A DNA stretch of 64,000 nucleotides from Pseudanabaena biceps (GCA_013361095.1 JAATWA010000001.1:558001-622000), one strand, 5' to 3'; counted from the first letter of the stretch, positions 17,504 through 27,287 are shown. Notes: generated from the letters alone by a model not told the origin. Numbers and translations are program-made.

Positions 17504-18523
17504 ATGTTTGGTCTCATAGGGCATTTGACAAGTCTAGAACACGCTCAGTCTGTAGCAAGGGAATTAGGCTATCCCGAATACGCCGATCAAGGTTTGGAAT
17601 TTTGGTGTAGCGCCCCGCCCCAAATCGTCGATCGCATCAAAGTTACGAGTGCCACAGGTCAGCAGATCGAAGGGCTATATGTGGAGTCATGCTTCTTGCC
17701 TGAAATGTTAGCAGGTAGCAAAATCAAAACTGCTATTCGCAAGATTCTCAATGCAATGGCGTTAGCGCAGAAAAATGATGTTGACATTACGGCTTTAGGT
17801 GGTTTTTCTTCGATTATTTTCGAGAATTTTAATCTCAGCCAAATGTCGAACGTGCGAAATATTCAACTAGAATTTAACCGCTTCACTACAGGTAACACTC
17901 ACACCGCTTACATTATCTGTCGCCAGATCGAAGAAGCGAGTCGCAAATTTGGGATTGATTTGGCGCAGGCAACCGTGACCGTCTGCGGCGCGACGGGAGA
18001 TATTGGTAGTGCGGTTTGTCGTTGGCTTGATGCAAGGACAAATATCAAAGATTTATTGTTGGTTGCGCGTAATCAAGAGCGCTTGCAAGATTTGCAAGCC
18101 CAAATCGGACGTGGCAAGGTCATGGCGATCGACGAAGCATTGCCACAGTCCGACATTATTGTGTGGGTTGCAAGTATGGCAAAGGGCATGGCGATCGATG
18201 TGCGTACGCTCAAGCGCCCCTGCATTTTGATCGATGGCGGCTATCCCAAAAATATGAGTACGCTCCTTCAAGAAGAGGGGATTTATGTAATTGATGGCGG
18301 CATCGTCGAGCATAGTCTTGATATTGATTGGAAGATCATGAAAATCGTGAATATGACTGCTCCTGCCCGTCAACTTTTTGCCTGTTTTGCCGAAGCGATG
18401 CTGCTGGAGTTTGAAGGCTGGCACAACAGTTTTTCATGGGGTCGCAATCAAATCAGTATTGAAAATATGGACAAGATTGGCGATGTGTCTATTAAGCACG
18501 GATTTAGACCATTGATTAGCTAA
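17504..18523 (+). CDS. long-chain acyl-ACP reductase (AAR)
   Basis: The 339-residue protein reduces acyl-ACP to fatty aldehyde with NADPH, feeding the ADO encoded just upstream. The N-terminal half ([35 protein letters not shown]) is the acyl-binding part. The C-terminal half begins with the Rossmann motif [19 protein letters not shown]. The length matches the family. Gene order ADO-AAR is the standard cyanobacterial arrangement. Confidence 0.97.
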   Translation: MFGLIGHLTSLEHAQSVARELGYPEYADQGLEFWCSAPPQIVDRIKVTSATGQQIEGLYVESCFLPEMLAGSKIKTAIRKILNAMALAQKNDVDITALGGFSSIIFENFNLSQMSNVRNIQLEFNRFTTGNTHTAYIICRQIEEASRKFGIDLAQATVTVCGATGDIGSAVCRWLDARTNIKDLLLVARNQERLQDLQAQIGRGKVMAIDEALPQSDIIVWVASMAKGMAIDVRTLKRPCILIDGGYPKNMSTLLQEEGIYVIDGGIVEHSLDIDWKIMKIVNMTAPARQLFACFAEAMLLEFEGWHNSFSWGRNQISIENMDKIGDVSIKHGFRPLIS

Positions 18524-18529
18524 AATCCC

Positions 18530-18568
18530 AAAAGAGAGAAGAGGCGCGTTGCGTCTCCTCTCTCTTTT
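18530..18568. repeat. imperfect hairpin after AAR
   Basis: Arms of 18 bp with two mismatches surround the loop GTT, with foot AAAAGAGAG. It is placed as a terminator for AAR. Confidence 0.82.
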
Positions 18569-18600
18569 ACATAGCAATGTGACTGTTGCTCAAGACATAA

Positions 18601-18651
18601 AGCCCAAAAGAGTAATGGCGGCGCTTCGCGCCGCCATTACTCTTTTGGGCT
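18601..18651. repeat. hairpin palindrome encoding the end of a kinase gene
   Basis: Perfect 24-bp arms surround the loop TTC. Read on the minus strand, the outer 15 nt of the right arm encode Ser-Pro-Lys-Glu-stop, the C-terminus of the neighbouring REC-kinase. Confidence 0.92.
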
Positions 18652-19737
18652 GTCCGCTAGCGGTAGAGTAAGACTCATTCGCGTAACTGAATTTTCTTGG
18701 CTTTCAATAATCATATTTCCATCATGAAATTCAACCAAAGTTTTGGCAATATATAGCCCTAGCCCTATGCCTTGTTGTTCGTAAAATTGGCGATCAAATT
18801 GCATATATGCGCCAATATTAGCAATTTGCTCTTGGCTCATTCCTCTACCGTGATCTTCGATCGCAAATAGCCAATGTCCATTTTGGATCGCAGCTTCTAG
18901 TGCAATTGGACTACCTTTGGGAGAATATTTGCAGGCATTGTCTACTAACTCTTCAATGATTTTGACTAGATCATCATGCGCTATTGCCAAATCTGCCTCT
19001 ACAATATCTAACCTTAGATCAGATAACCGATCGCATTCTTGGGCTTTTTTTATGGCAATGTTGCTTATAACTGATTTACTAGCGCAGGGCTGAGATACAT
19101 TAAATCTTTCTTGTCCTTGAGATCGCAATAATAATAATTTGCTGTAGAGCAAGTAGTTTTGAATGAGTCGATGCAAGCGCTCCGCCGAATTATAGATATC
19201 CTGAGCAAACTCGTAAATTTCATGGGACAGCATTTCTTCATGCTGCATCATCATTAGCTCTGATAACCCCATAATTCCTGAGAGGGGGGTCTGTAATTCA
19301 TGGGGCAGGGACATGGTGATATTGCCGCGCAAAGTATCCATCTTGTCTGCAATTTGTTGATTGATTGCTTTTTGCTTTCCCAATCGTGCGGCGATCGCCT
19401 CAACTAATTCATTTTTGCTACAAGGTTTTTCTAGGTAGTCATCGGCACCAAGCGCCATGCCCATACGGCTACTGTGCCGATCTATAAGTGAAGTCAAAAA
19501 CAAAAATGGAATGGTGCTTAGCTGCTTATGCTTGCGTACCTGCTCTAAAACTTGATAGCCATTGAGTACTGGCATCCTCACATCACAAATGATCAAATCT
19601 GGACATTCTTGTATTGCTAGTTGTATGCCATGCTGTCCATCTTGGGCGGTGCTAACCTGAAAGCCCTCAATTATTAATAAGTCTTCCAGAGATTCTCGAA
19701 TTAATTCTTCATCTTCAATGACTAATATCCTGACCAT
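18637..19737 (-). CDS. REC-histidine kinase hybrid
   Basis: An N-terminal receiver (phospho-acceptor Asp52 in ICDVRMP, Lys in LEKPCS) precedes a HisKA dimerisation helix with His in SLPHELQTPLSG (about 149), and a HATPase domain with N-box ELVDNACKYSP, EDHGRGM and GIGLGLYIAK. This receiver-first layout without a sensor domain suggests the protein takes phosphate or signal from a partner. It is soluble. Its last four residues and stop codon lie inside a hairpin arm, giving the C-terminus SPKE. Confidence 0.93.
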   Translation of the reverse strand: MVRILVIEDEELIRESLEDLLIIEGFQVSTAQDGQHGIQLAIQECPDLIICDVRMPVLNGYQVLEQVRKHKQLSTIPFLFLTSLIDRHSSRMGMALGADDYLEKPCSKNELVEAIAARLGKQKAINQQIADKMDTLRGNITMSLPHELQTPLSGIMGLSELMMMQHEEMLSHEIYEFAQDIYNSAERLHRLIQNYLLYSKLLLLRSQGQERFNVSQPCASKSVISNIAIKKAQECDRLSDLRLDIVEADLAIAHDDLVKIIEELVDNACKYSPKGSPIALEAAIQNGHWLFAIEDHGRGMSQEQIANIGAYMQFDRQFYEQQGIGLGLYIAKTLVEFHDGNMIIESQENSVTRMSLTLPLADSPKE

Positions 19738-19809
19738 AAATTTATCAATATTTCTTTATATTTTACCCACTTCCACTCTGTTGTTACTCTTTAGTAAGTA
19801 CCAAAATCA

Positions 19810-19864
19810 AAAACCAAAGAAGCTGATTCGCACGCAAAGCGTGCGAATCAGCTTCTTTGGTTTT
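19810..19864. repeat. hairpin palindrome, 26-bp arms
   Basis: Perfect 26-bp arms surround the loop AAA, with feet AAAACCAAAGAAG and core TTCGCACGC. Confidence 0.92.
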
Positions 19865-19919
19865 AAGAAAGCGCAAAGCTCTGTGTAAGTTAAGGAATGA
19901 AAATTAAATAACTTGTGCA

Positions 19920-19978
19920 AATAAAACCCAAACTTGTTTCGGCGGGCTTTGCCCGCCGAAACAAGTTTGGGTTTTATT
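19920..19978. repeat. hairpin palindrome, 28-bp arms
   Basis: Perfect 28-bp arms surround the loop TTT, with feet AATAAAACCCAAAC and core GGCGGGC. It is followed by a CAGCAATTCTCATTATAAAA module (about 19997-20035) that recurs near 28462. Confidence 0.92.
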
Positions 19979-20067
19979 AAATTTCTGATCCTAACCAGCA
20001 ATTCTCATTATAAAAATTGGTTTCATAATGAGAATGTAAGTTACCAGTACATTGCGCTGTGACTTGT

Positions 20068-21177
20068 TTATTGAGTTGATTTCATAGTTTGTTGAGCTAG
20101 TAGTATTGTAAAAATTGCCCCAGTTGGCTGATTATTTGCTACCGAAATACTACCATCGTGAGCTTCAACGATCATCTTGCAGAAAGATAGCCCTAATCCA
20201 ATCTGAGACACCCCAGTTACAGCGTTACCCACCTCATATTTTTCAAAAATTATTTGCTTTTGTTCTGCACTTATACCTGCTCCTAGATCAATTACTTCTA
20301 ACTTCACAAGGTTTTGACGATCAGGGTTTTCCGATAAGTAATCAATGCTGACAGTAATCGAACTTTGTGATGGCGAAAATTTGATCGCGTTATCCAACAA
20401 ATTATCCAGCACACGGCGAAGCCTGTACTTATCCCCAAGGATATAGGCTGGTGTTTCAGGGAATTTACGCAATAGTTGAATCTTTTTGTCGGCAGCTAAT
20501 GGCTCAAATCCAGCGATCGCTTCTTCTGCCAAGATAACCATATCAAGTGTAACGAGATTGAGAAGCAGCTTATTAGCTTCCATGCTACCGATCGCGAGAA
20601 TATCGTCAATCAGAAGGCGCATCTGTTGGGTGGTTTTGGAAATTTGACTGATTCTTTTTTTAGCGCGATCGGGTACTTCCAAATTTGTGAGTGCGTCACA
20701 GCCTAACATGATGCCAATTAAAGGATTACGAAGATCGTGGACGATGGTTTGCATCATCTCTTCGCGAAGATGCATGGTTTTTTGGATACGATCATACTGA
20801 GACTTAATCCGTAACATTGATCGCACGCGAGCGCGAAGTTCAGTACTATGAATCGGCTTATTAATAAAATCATCGGCTCCTGCATCTAAACAACGCGCTA
20901 AGTCATCTTTACTGGACAGAGCGGTGGTGATTATAATCGGAATATGTTGCGATCGCGGGTTAGTTTTAAATATCTGGCAGACTTCGATGCCATCCATATC
21001 AGGCATCATTACGTCTAATAAAATAATGTCTGGATTAATCTCTTCAAAGCAAGCGATCGCCTCTCGACCACTGTTCTTGTAATGCATCTCGTAGCCTTCT
21101 TTAAACAGCAAAATTTCGATCACATTGAAATTGGCTGGCTCGTCATCTACGATGAGGACGATTGGTGGTTTTTCCAT
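20068..21177 (-). CDS. REC-histidine kinase hybrid
   Basis: The receiver (Asp55 in IILLDVMMPDMDG, Lys in INKPIH) is followed by HisKA with His in TIVHDLRNPLIG and a HATPase domain (RVLDNLLDNAIKFS, DLGAGIS, IGLGLSFCK). The layout is like the other hybrid 330 bp away, but the sequences differ enough that this is an ordinary paralogue pair rather than a recent duplication. ATG 21177 is chosen because the receiver fold starts at once (MEKPPIVLIVDDE). The longer frame upstream overlaps repeat DNA. Confidence 0.93.
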   Translation of the reverse strand: MEKPPIVLIVDDEPANFNVIEILLFKEGYEMHYKNSGREAIACFEEINPDIILLDVMMPDMDGIEVCQIFKTNPRSQHIPIIITTALSSKDDLARCLDAGADDFINKPIHSTELRARVRSMLRIKSQYDRIQKTMHLREEMMQTIVHDLRNPLIGIMLGCDALTNLEVPDRAKKRISQISKTTQQMRLLIDDILAIGSMEANKLLLNLVTLDMVILAEEAIAGFEPLAADKKIQLLRKFPETPAYILGDKYRLRRVLDNLLDNAIKFSPSQSSITVSIDYLSENPDRQNLVKLEVIDLGAGISAEQKQIIFEKYEVGNAVTGVSQIGLGLSFCKMIVEAHDGSISVANNQPTGAIFTILLAQQTMKSTQ

Positions 21178-21264
21178 AAATTTAGAATAGGTTTTAATAC
21201 AAGTGGCGATCGCTATAAGTAGCTGGGCGCAATTCCAAAACCTGTGGCGCAGGCGCACAAGGCG

Positions 21265-21315
21265 AGTGAATAATTAGAGGTGTGCGGCAAAGCCGCACAC
21301 CTCTAATTATTCACT
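21265..21315. repeat. hairpin palindrome, 24-bp arms
   Basis: Perfect 24-bp arms surround the loop AAA, with feet AGTGAATAATTA (the ACTGGGAAGG subfamily) and core TGTGCGGC. An AAGTAGCTGGGC flank module and a CCTGTGGCGC stretch precede it. Confidence 0.9.
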
Positions 21316-21385
21316 GGGAAGGTAGTAGCTTTTATTGTGTCAGATTTTCCTTTACCATGTCTTGAGATACTTCTCGGAAATAGCT

Positions 21386-22969
21386 ATGACTTCAGATGTC
21401 AAAACTCTAGCAGCGATCGATGTTGGCACTAACTCCATTCATATGGTGATTGTGCAGATCAATACTAAAATCCCGACTTTTACTGTCATAGACTCCGAAA
21501 AAACTACAGTTAGACTGGGAGAACGTTGCGCTCAGACTGGAAATTTGACAGAAGAAGCCATACAACGCTCCATTGACGCTCTAAAGCGATGTCAAGAAAT
21601 ATGTCAAACCGTTAAAGTAGAAGAAATCGTGGCTGTGGCAACCAGTGCTACTCGCGAAGCTCCTAATGGTCATGATTTTATTCGGCGAATTTACCAAGAA
21701 ACAGGGTTAGATATCGAGGTAATTTCAGGACAAGAGGAAGCTAGACGAATTTATTTGGGAGTGATTTCGGGAATGGATTTGCGAGATGAGCCGCATCTAT
21801 TAATTGATATTGGGGGTGGTTCTACGGAAATGATTTTGGGAGATGGGCGCGATCCGACCTATCTCAGTAGTACCAAGATTGGTGCGGTGCGATTAACTGA
21901 CTTGTTTATTACTACTGATCCGATTTCTCAAACTGAATACGATCGCCTGTTGGGATATATTCGCGGCTCGATTGAGCGCCCTACCGATGACCTGCGATCG
22001 CTGCTAAGCAGTCAAAATATTAAATCCTTAAAGGCGATCGGCACATCAGGAACCATTGAAACCATCGCTACTCTCCATGCCAAAGAAAACCTTGGCATTG
22101 TGCCGAATCCATTACAGGGCTACGAAGTTTCCTTTACAGACCTCGAAAATATCGTCTGGCGATTGCGTCGTGCCAACTTAGAAGAGCGTACTGCTCTAGT
22201 TCGCCAAAAACGCGCTGAGATTATTTTGGCAGGTGCTTTGGTGCTGCTAGAAACCATGCGTTTATTAGGAATCCCCAAAATCATTCTCTGTCAAAGAGCC
22301 TTGAGAGAAGGCTTAGTCGTGGATTGGATGATTCGCCATGGCTATATCGAAGATGGTTGGCGCTATCAAAGTTCGATTCGCGATCGCAGTATTCTCAAAT
22401 TAGCGGATAAATATGGCATTAACGTCAACTATGCAAAACAGGTTGCTGACCATGCCCTGAGTCTCTTTGACCAAACCAAAGGCATTTTCCATGAATGGGG
22501 TGACGATGAGCGCCATCTACTTTGGGCGGCGGCGATGTTGCACAATTCAGGGCATCACGTTAGCCATGAAGCTCATCACAAGCATTCCTACTATTTGATT
22601 CGCAATGGTGAGCTGCTGGGCTACACAGAGTCAGAAATCGAAATTATTGCCAATTTAGCGCGTTACCACCGTAAGAGTGAACCCAAAAAGAAGCATGACA
22701 ATTTCCAACGCTTAGCCAATGATCGTCATAAATTATTTGTGCGCCAAGCTAGTAACTTTCTACGCCTTGCTACGGCTCTAGATCGCCGCCAAATTGGGGC
22801 GATCGCCTCTATTCGGGTGGTGTGCAATCCCCGCACTCGTTCCTGTACTTTACAACTGATTCCCCAACAGCCCCATGATCCTTGTATCTTAGAGCTTTGG
22901 AATCTTGATTACAAAAAGCTACCCTTTGAGTCTCAGTTTAACGTTACGCTATCAGTATCACTTGACTAA
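21386..22969 (+). CDS. ppx: exopolyphosphatase / guanosine pentaphosphatase (Ppx/GppA)
   Basis: An actin-like ASKHA phosphatase: the first phosphate loop AAIDVGTNSIHMVI starts right after the chosen ATG, and LIDIGGGSTEMILG and ASATREA-type motifs follow. The C-terminal 200 residues form the HD-like helical extension (AAMLHNSGHHVSHEAHHKHS). It hydrolyses polyphosphate ends and perhaps pppGpp, linking phosphate stores to the stringent response. The total of 527 residues is normal for cyanobacterial Ppx. ATG 21386 is preferred over the upstream frame because family proteins begin just before the phosphate loop. Confidence 0.95.
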   Translation: MTSDVKTLAAIDVGTNSIHMVIVQINTKIPTFTVIDSEKTTVRLGERCAQTGNLTEEAIQRSIDALKRCQEICQTVKVEEIVAVATSATREAPNGHDFIRRIYQETGLDIEVISGQEEARRIYLGVISGMDLRDEPHLLIDIGGGSTEMILGDGRDPTYLSSTKIGAVRLTDLFITTDPISQTEYDRLLGYIRGSIERPTDDLRSLLSSQNIKSLKAIGTSGTIETIATLHAKENLGIVPNPLQGYEVSFTDLENIVWRLRRANLEERTALVRQKRAEIILAGALVLLETMRLLGIPKIILCQRALREGLVVDWMIRHGYIEDGWRYQSSIRDRSILKLADKYGINVNYAKQVADHALSLFDQTKGIFHEWGDDERHLLWAAAMLHNSGHHVSHEAHHKHSYYLIRNGELLGYTESEIEIIANLARYHRKSEPKKKHDNFQRLANDRHKLFVRQASNFLRLATALDRRQIGAIASIRVVCNPRTRSCTLQLIPQQPHDPCILELWNLDYKKLPFESQFNVTLSVSLD

Positions 22970-22998
22970 CTAAATATAGCGATCGCCGCTTACATAAG

Positions 22999-23043
22999 CT
23001 AAGAATTGATTGACAGCGCTCCGCGCTGTCAGTCAATTCTTAG
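22999..23043. repeat. hairpin palindrome, 21-bp arms, one mismatch
   Basis: Arms from CTAAGAATTGATTG with core ACAGCGC surround the loop TCC. It acts as the putative ppx terminator. Confidence 0.88.
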
Positions 23044-23064
23044 GTTCACGCAAAATTCAAATTG

Positions 23065-23162
23065 CCCTCATCCCCCAACCCCTTCTCCCAGAACGGGAGA
23101 AGGAGAGTAAGACAACTTCTTATTTCCCTCTTCCTTTTTGGGAGAGGAGCTAGGGGTGAGGG
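23065..23162. repeat. MITE-like cyanobacterial CCCTCATCCCC repeat
   Basis: The ends CCCTCATCCCCCAACCCC and GGGGTGAGGGT are imperfect inverted repeats, with internal CTTCTCCC...GGGAGAAGG and CTTTTTGGGAGAGGAGC segments. This is the widespread non-autonomous repeat of cyanobacterial intergenic DNA and is unrelated to the hairpin family. Confidence 0.8.
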
Positions 23163-23223
23163 TCTTAGCAACTTTGCGGCAGCTATATTTTTGTATTCCT
23201 TTTGCTTGCAAAAGGCTGTAATT

Positions 23224-25209
23224 ATGGAAGGTTCTCTCTCTCTAATTATTATCATTTCGATCGTGGCAGGAATTGCAGCTCGCGTCATTGCGAACTTCTT
23301 TCGAGTACCAAGTATCGTGTTTTTGTTGATTTTTGGAGTGGCTCTGGGGAGAGATGGACTAAACCTAGTCCAGCCAAGACTTTTGGGAGACGGATTGGAA
23401 GCGATCGTGTCTATCTCTGTGGCTTTAATTTTATTTGACGGAGGGCTAAATCTCCAACTCAAAGAACTGGGTAAGGTTTCCGAGAGCTTACGCAATTTAA
23501 TAACTACAGGCGCTTTGATTACGTTGGTGGGTGGTGGGATTGCCGCCTATTGGTTTAGTGAGTTCCCTTGGACGATCGCTTTTTTATATGCAGCTCTAGT
23601 GGTGGTAACTGGCCCAACAGTTGTTAATCCGATTATTGCTGAGGTCGGACTTGATCGCCGCCTCGCTACGATTTTAGAAGGAGAAGGGGTACTCATCGAT
23701 GCGATCGGTTCGGTGCTGGCTGTCGTGGTGCTAGATGTTGCTCTTAATCCGACGGCAGGAGCTTTTGCAGTAGTTAGTGATCTCGGTGTGCGGCTGGCGG
23801 TGGGGGGTGTCATTGGCGCGATCGCGGGATGGCTGTTAGGTAAATTTTTACAACGCGCCACATTTCTGGCTGAGGATACCAAAAGTGCGGTAGTTGTGGC
23901 GGCAGTATTGGGCGTGTTTGGCATCGCTCAAACGATCCAGAGCGAGTCTGGATTGACAGCAGTGGTGATTATGGGGATTGTGTTACGCGCTGCGGAAACT
24001 CCCAATAATCGCGAATTGCTTAAATTTAAGAGTCAATTAGTGGCTCTAATGGTTTCCGTTCTCTTTATTCTGCTTTCTGCTAATCTATCCATTCCTAGCG
24101 TCTTCGCCTTAGGTTGGGATGGCGTGAAAACAGTTCTGTTCTTAATGTTGGTAGTACGTCCGATTAGTGTGATTGTCAGCACATGGAATAGCAGCTTCAC
24201 TTGGCGACAAAAAGCTTTCTTATCATGGTGTGCGCCCCGTGGAATTGTGGCGGCTTCCGTTGCTTCTTTATTTTCGATTTTATTAACAGAAAGAGGTGTA
24301 AATGGTGGTGAATCGATCAAGGCTCTAGTCTTTCTCACGATCGCCATGACCGTATTTTTACAAGGACTTTCCGCAAAGTTTGTGGCAAAGTTACTAGGAC
24401 TAAATCAACCTGACACCTCTGGATTAGTGATTGTGGGTAGCAATCCCATTGGCGTGCTAGTAGCGAGACTTTTTCAAGCCAATGGTCAGAGAGTTTCGGT
24501 GATTGATACTAGCGCCGAACTTTGTAAACAAGCTACAGAGTATGACATTCCCGCATTTGTCAGTAATGGCTTAGATGCGCGATCGCTGACGAGTGCAGGC
24601 ATGGACTCAGTAGGAACTTTTGTCGCTCTGACCGTAAATACTGATGTAAATATTGTGATTGCTCAACTTGTAGTCAAGGAGTTCAATCCGCCTAAGGTAT
24701 TTGCCGTATATGTGAGAAGTGCTGAGGCTGATCGCAATGAGCGCGATCAGCCAATAGTAGTTCAACAGGCTTTTAGCGATCGAGTCCCCATCAAATCATG
24801 GAATCAATATATCTTGCAAAGAGAAGTGCGGGTGGGAGAATTTCTACTTAAAGAGATAGAAATGCCAGAACAGTTAAATAGTTTTAATACGATGTTTAAT
24901 GCAGGGATTCTCTTACCATTATTGTTTGAACGTAAAGATCAATTACAAATTGTGTCAGTGGATATGTCTTGGCAGTCAGGCGATCGCATTGTTTACCTCT
25001 TGCATACCCCCAAAACTCTATCTCCTTCTCAGTCTGAAGTCTTGCCACCCAATACTTTAGATATTACTCCCGTAGTTCTTTCTGATTCGGAAATTGCTCA
25101 AAAGACCACTGAGTTAAACGCTCTAAGTTCCAGCGATCGCACTAAAACAGAAGATGTCGTAAGTTCTGATTATTTCTTAAACATGGCAAAGGAAATTCTC
25201 AAAAAATAA
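23224..25209 (+). CDS. CPA1-type Na+/H+ antiporter with C-terminal TrkA-N domain
   Basis: The first 400 residues form about 12 membrane helices of the cation:proton antiporter family, with the conserved acidic centre TGPTVVNPII..LEGEGVLIDAIGSVLAVV. The C-terminal half starts a Rossmann-type TrkA-N domain (LVIVGSNPIGVLVARLF; VIDTSAEL) that would sense NAD(H) or a nucleotide. It exports Na+ or K+ at the plasma or thylakoid membrane. ATG 23224 starts just before the first helix. The open frame upstream of it is a MITE-like repeat. GC content is ordinary. Confidence 0.92.
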   Translation: MEGSLSLIIIISIVAGIAARVIANFFRVPSIVFLLIFGVALGRDGLNLVQPRLLGDGLEAIVSISVALILFDGGLNLQLKELGKVSESLRNLITTGALITLVGGGIAAYWFSEFPWTIAFLYAALVVVTGPTVVNPIIAEVGLDRRLATILEGEGVLIDAIGSVLAVVVLDVALNPTAGAFAVVSDLGVRLAVGGVIGAIAGWLLGKFLQRATFLAEDTKSAVVVAAVLGVFGIAQTIQSESGLTAVVIMGIVLRAAETPNNRELLKFKSQLVALMVSVLFILLSANLSIPSVFALGWDGVKTVLFLMLVVRPISVIVSTWNSSFTWRQKAFLSWCAPRGIVAASVASLFSILLTERGVNGGESIKALVFLTIAMTVFLQGLSAKFVAKLLGLNQPDTSGLVIVGSNPIGVLVARLFQANGQRVSVIDTSAELCKQATEYDIPAFVSNGLDARSLTSAGMDSVGTFVALTVNTDVNIVIAQLVVKEFNPPKVFAVYVRSAEADRNERDQPIVVQQAFSDRVPIKSWNQYILQREVRVGEFLLKEIEMPEQLNSFNTMFNAGILLPLLFERKDQLQIVSVDMSWQSGDRIVYLLHTPKTLSPSQSEVLPPNTLDITPVVLSDSEIAQKTTELNALSSSDRTKTEDVVSSDYFLNMAKEILKK

Positions 25210-25217
25210 AACCTTAA

Positions 25218-25274
25218 AGCACTTTTCCTTAGTAATGGCGGCGCTTCGCGCCGCCATTACTAAGGAAAAGTGCT
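25218..25274. repeat. hairpin palindrome, 27-bp arms, at a truncated gene end
   Basis: Perfect 27-bp arms surround the loop TTC, with an AATGGCGGCGC core. Its right edge is the first base of the stop codon of the truncated restriction-modification-like gene. Confidence 0.92.
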
Positions 25275-26947
25275 TATTTCAGGATAATCAGTTCGTGGCG
25301 ATCGCGAGCGGCTTGAAAATCTTCGCCAAAATCACAGGTATCAAGCTCCCCTAACTGAATGTTGCGCTCCAAATCTGGCAACACAGGATTAATCTCTAGC
25401 GATCGCAAATAGAGTGAAAGACGAGTAATTTCTACAGATTCGGCGATCGCATCGCATCCAAATAAATTATGTTGTAAAACATGGGCAACTATCTCTGATT
25501 GAGACTTATAGACGATTGGCTGATCGTCAAGCGCAAATTTAGTCAGTAAATACTGAATTCGTTCATGCTCTGAAATCAAAAATTCTAGGGCAGTCATTAA
25601 AGCCACACCTGCGCCACACTTAGGATGCACAATTTTAATACTGAGCAATCTCGATAAGTATTGCTGGCAATATCCTAGAATACTCGCCTCTCCATCGGTT
25701 GGTGTAGATTCTAGAGATAAATGTTGCTGTAATAAATAGATAATCGATTCGCTTTGCAAAATTGCTTTGCAAGGTAATTTAGGAGTACGGCGTTTACTGA
25801 GATTAGCAATATCTTTATGATATTGCGATAGTTCCTTAACAGATTCATCAAATAGACAAATGAGAACATGTCTAGTGATGTCTTCACGAAAATCAAAGCG
25901 CGTAATCTCCTTGATCTGACGGCATAACTCATCACCCACAAATAGAGCTTGATCTAGTAAAGGGTCATGGAAAAACAGACTACAAGGATAGGCATTAACA
26001 GGAACAAAATAGGCCGAGTTTCCATTGTGTACCCAACGGAAGATCGATTTATAATTTTCCCAAATTGGCTGATCAACATAAGGATTAACAAACTCATAGG
26101 CATCCTTGACTAACTTTTCAGGTAATAAATGTCGATCTTCGCAAATAGCTACAAATAAAATCCGATTTAAAAGCTTTTGGGCTTGGTAGATAGCGATCGC
26201 GATCGCATTTTTTGCCTTGACCGTATTCCCTAACTCTTCACTCATTGACAGGTCAGAATTTTCGTCTTGTAATAGAATTTGTAATCGATACCGAAAGTCC
26301 TTAATTAGCTGTCCCCGAATTTTATAGTAGTGGCTATAAAAACTTCTCAATATCTCAGACTCTAATTGATGGGATTCCTCTAGTAGTTGTGATGTGCGCG
26401 ATTTCTCTTCACCATTGGCAATACCGCGTAACAGCGTTCGCCTCGACAACAAAAAGTAAAAAGTTTTAAGTTGCTCCAAATCAGCTAAAGATTCCCAAGA
26501 AAATCGCTGACAAAATAAACCTGATACATCGCGATGGTAAATACAAATCTCTCGATAGTCCAGCACAATCAACCATTCAGTAGTTTCATGTTGCGGCTCT
26601 GGCTTAACGATCGCTCCCTGCTCGGCAGTATTGACTTTAATTTCAACGACTACAGTTGTCGATGCTTCTGCAAAAAAGCCTAAAGCTGAGTTGGGGTGTA
26701 GCTCTAGTTCCCAACTACCCGCTCTTGTCTCAAAGGGAGAGCGATATCCCAAAATATCAACAAAAATATCATGTAAAAACTGAGCTTCCGCAATCAGATT
26801 AGATTGTTCAGCATCTTTAGCAAAATTTAGCCACTTATGTAGGATTTGAAAGCGATCGCCCAAGTCTCTCGGAAAGCCAAACGAACTAACTCGCCGAGCT
26901 AATGGCTTTGGGTGAAAAAGCGAGTAATAGGGCGATCGCTGGTTCAT
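25274..26947 (-). CDS. truncated type II restriction-modification-like protein (Eco57I/MmeI class)
   Basis: The N-terminus has a nuclease-like pattern (ALGFFAEASTTVVVEIKVN, E-x-K at about 100). A long helical region follows, then the start of an N6-adenine methylase: degenerate motif I IVHPKCGAGVALMTALEFL (about 435) and NLFGCDAIAESVEITRLSLY. Related enzymes continue into the catalytic NPPY and a target-recognition domain, both absent here. The frame ends at the edge of a hairpin palindrome. It may be a relic or a repurposed DNA-binding protein. Its start overlaps the end of the DUF3007 gene by 4 nt, so it may be translated from that operon. Confidence 0.7.
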   Translation of the reverse strand: MNQRSPYYSLFHPKPLARRVSSFGFPRDLGDRFQILHKWLNFAKDAEQSNLIAEAQFLHDIFVDILGYRSPFETRAGSWELELHPNSALGFFAEASTTVVVEIKVNTAEQGAIVKPEPQHETTEWLIVLDYREICIYHRDVSGLFCQRFSWESLADLEQLKTFYFLLSRRTLLRGIANGEEKSRTSQLLEESHQLESEILRSFYSHYYKIRGQLIKDFRYRLQILLQDENSDLSMSEELGNTVKAKNAIAIAIYQAQKLLNRILFVAICEDRHLLPEKLVKDAYEFVNPYVDQPIWENYKSIFRWVHNGNSAYFVPVNAYPCSLFFHDPLLDQALFVGDELCRQIKEITRFDFREDITRHVLICLFDESVKELSQYHKDIANLSKRRTPKLPCKAILQSESIIYLLQQHLSLESTPTDGEASILGYCQQYLSRLLSIKIVHPKCGAGVALMTALEFLISEHERIQYLLTKFALDDQPIVYKSQSEIVAHVLQHNLFGCDAIAESVEITRLSLYLRSLEINPVLPDLERNIQLGELDTCDFGEDFQAARDRHELIILK

Positions 26948-27285
26948 GCATCTTTGACGGCTGGGGAGGTAGTGTCAGGGGAGAGATTCTTTTCTGCCTC
27001 AACTTCTGCTAACAGGATTTCCCGATCTTCAGGCGACATTTCTTCTAACTTTTTAGTCAAAACTGCCTTTTTGTACTCATCAAGTTGCTGATTGTAGGTC
27101 ATGGTTTGGGTGACGGCTCGAAATAGATATGTAGATATCCAAGCAATTAGGACTCCCACCAAAACCACTTGACTCCACACACCCGCGTTAGTTTCGTCTA
27201 GCCCAAAGGTGCGAAAAGCCCAAAAAGCAAAGCCACCAAATCCAAAAAAAGCAACCATAATTAATATGGCATCAATACGGCGCAT
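26944..27285 (-). CDS. DUF3007 small membrane protein
   Basis: This 113-residue protein has two hydrophobic helices (AILIMVAFFGFGGFAFWAF and VVLVGVLIAWISTYLF) and a charged tail with KLEEMSPEDREILLAE. It belongs to the cyanobacterial and plastid DUF3007 family, whose genes typically sit next to ndhL, as here with a 2-bp gap. The context suggests a role near NDH-1 or in thylakoid assembly, but this is unproven. Confidence 0.88.
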   Translation of the reverse strand: MRRIDAILIMVAFFGFGGFAFWAFRTFGLDETNAGVWSQVVLVGVLIAWISTYLFRAVTQTMTYNQQLDEYKKAVLTKKLEEMSPEDREILLAEVEAEKNLSPDTTSPAVKDA

Positions 27286-27287
27286 GA

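Noticed and set aside
19807..20001. 64-residue minus-strand frame
   Set aside because: It is built from the two hairpins at 19810 and 19920; palindromes create open frames by chance.
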